A stretch of 6,024 nt of DNA, taken from Lentisphaeria bacterium UBA1829 (GTDB taxonomy: Bacteria; Verrucomicrobiota; Lentisphaeria; Victivallales; UBA1829). Positions 5,577 to 6,024 of the stretch are shown here, piece by piece (the stretch's first letter is position 1; every line of letters starts with the position of its first letter). The notes below the pieces were generated by a model. It made no database searches and had not been told where the DNA came from. It worked only from the letters and a program-made list of their open reading frames with translations. The DNA is taken from contig DDJH01000203.1 of NCBI GenBank assembly GCA_002338895.1, forward strand, positions 4,195-10,218. The letters run 5' to 3'. The position numbers and the translations under genes are program-made.

Positions 5577-6024
5577 ATGTCTGGCGTGAAAACAATGGCA
5601 ACAGTGATTGAACGTCCCGGAGAAGCGGCGTTCCGTGAAGTGACCCTGACCCCGAAACGGGACGACACCGTCGTCTGCAAAACCCGGATGAGCGCAATCA
5701 GCACCGGGACCGATATGAAAACCTATCACGGCATGCAGCACCCGGAACAGTGCTACTACCCGCTGGTGCCCGGTTATGAGAACATGGGCGTGATCCTGGA
5801 GGAAGGGGCCTATGCTCCCGGACTCAAGAAGGGCGACCGCGTGATGATCAACGAATGCCGCATCTATCAGGATGTGTGCGCGGCGTGGGGCGGAGGAACC
5901 CTGCTGGTCCACAAGGATTCCGTCAACGCGGGCGGCGCGGGCGATCCGCTCTGCAAGGTGCCGGACAACGTCACGGATGAACAGGCGGTTCTCGCCTATC
6001 TGTTCTGCGTGTCGCTGAAGGGAA
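5577..6024 (+). CDS. Medium-chain dehydrogenase (zinc-type alcohol dehydrogenase-like), N-terminal part (runs off the right edge)
   Basis: 149 residues of a GroES-like catalytic domain of the medium-chain dehydrogenase/reductase superfamily. The call rests on RMSAISTGTDMKTYHG (37-52), PLVPGYENMGVI (62-73) and KKGDRVM (84-90), which hold the places of the family's CGxCGTD, GHE and GDRV motifs. The first zinc ligand Cys is replaced by T43 and the His by Y67, while E68 is kept; no four-Cys structural zinc loop is visible. It therefore resembles the subgroup annotated as zinc-type but lacking the usual zinc site, some of which act on sugars, polyols or cyclic substrates with NAD(P). The nucleotide-binding domain lies beyond the window. 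ATG 5577 has AAGGAG 5 bases upstream. It is divergent from the GntR-headed regulator and is its likely target. The substrate is unknown. Confidence 0.85.
   Translation, partial: MSGVKTMATVIERPGEAAFREVTLTPKRDDTVVCKTRMSAISTGTDMKTYHGMQHPEQCYYPLVPGYENMGVILEEGAYAPGLKKGDRVMINECRIYQDVCAAWGGGTLLVHKDSVNAGGAGDPLCKVPDNVTDEQAVLAYLFCVSLKG

Overview
The window carries six protein-coding genes, two of them cut by the window edges, in a GC-rich, densely coding bacterial sequence with short AT-rich promoter regions. The organism is probably a strict anaerobe: the central gene belongs to the oxygen-sensitive BadF/HgdC ATPase plus HgdB iron-sulfur family. Together with the GntR-headed, LacI-type sugar-responsive regulator style, this would fit a fermentative anaerobe such as a Lentisphaerota (Victivallis-like) bacterium. 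That taxonomic guess is inference, and no marker in the window proves it. No tRNA, rRNA, CRISPR array, insertion sequence or phage gene was seen.

Region 1 (1-917). The 5' part of an EamA/DMT-type membrane transporter reads leftward off the window edge. A 247-base divergent intergenic stretch (428-674) follows, with one promoter candidate facing each way. A small FmdB-type zinc-ribbon protein then reads rightward. Region 2 (919-1758). rsmA (ksgA), the 16S rRNA dimethyladenosine transferase, starts one base after the zinc-ribbon stop codon and is surely co-transcribed with it.

Region 3 (1759-4312). After an AT-rich promoter region comes a 697-residue fusion of an HgdC/BadF-type ATP-dependent electron activator and an HgdB-type double-cubane/dehydratase-like iron-sulfur domain. 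A small cupin overlaps its stop codon (ATGA) and forms a two-gene operon with it. No CoA-transferase, HgdA-like subunit or other acyl-CoA gene lies nearby, so a classical 2-hydroxyacyl-CoA dehydratase role is not supported. A self-contained ATP-driven low-potential reductase is the attractive alternative.

Region 4 (4313-6024). A GntR-headed, LacI-type transcription regulator reads leftward, convergent with the cupin. It is divergent from a medium-chain dehydrogenase whose 3' end is beyond the window. The shared 244-base control region holds a perfect-consensus promoter (TTGACA-16-TATAAT) for the dehydrogenase and a 13-base perfect palindrome over its -35 box. It also holds an 11-base perfect direct repeat, one copy of which coincides with the regulator's own -10 box, and a degenerate third copy at the dehydrogenase transcription start. 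This looks like a regulator controlling itself and its divergent metabolic target.
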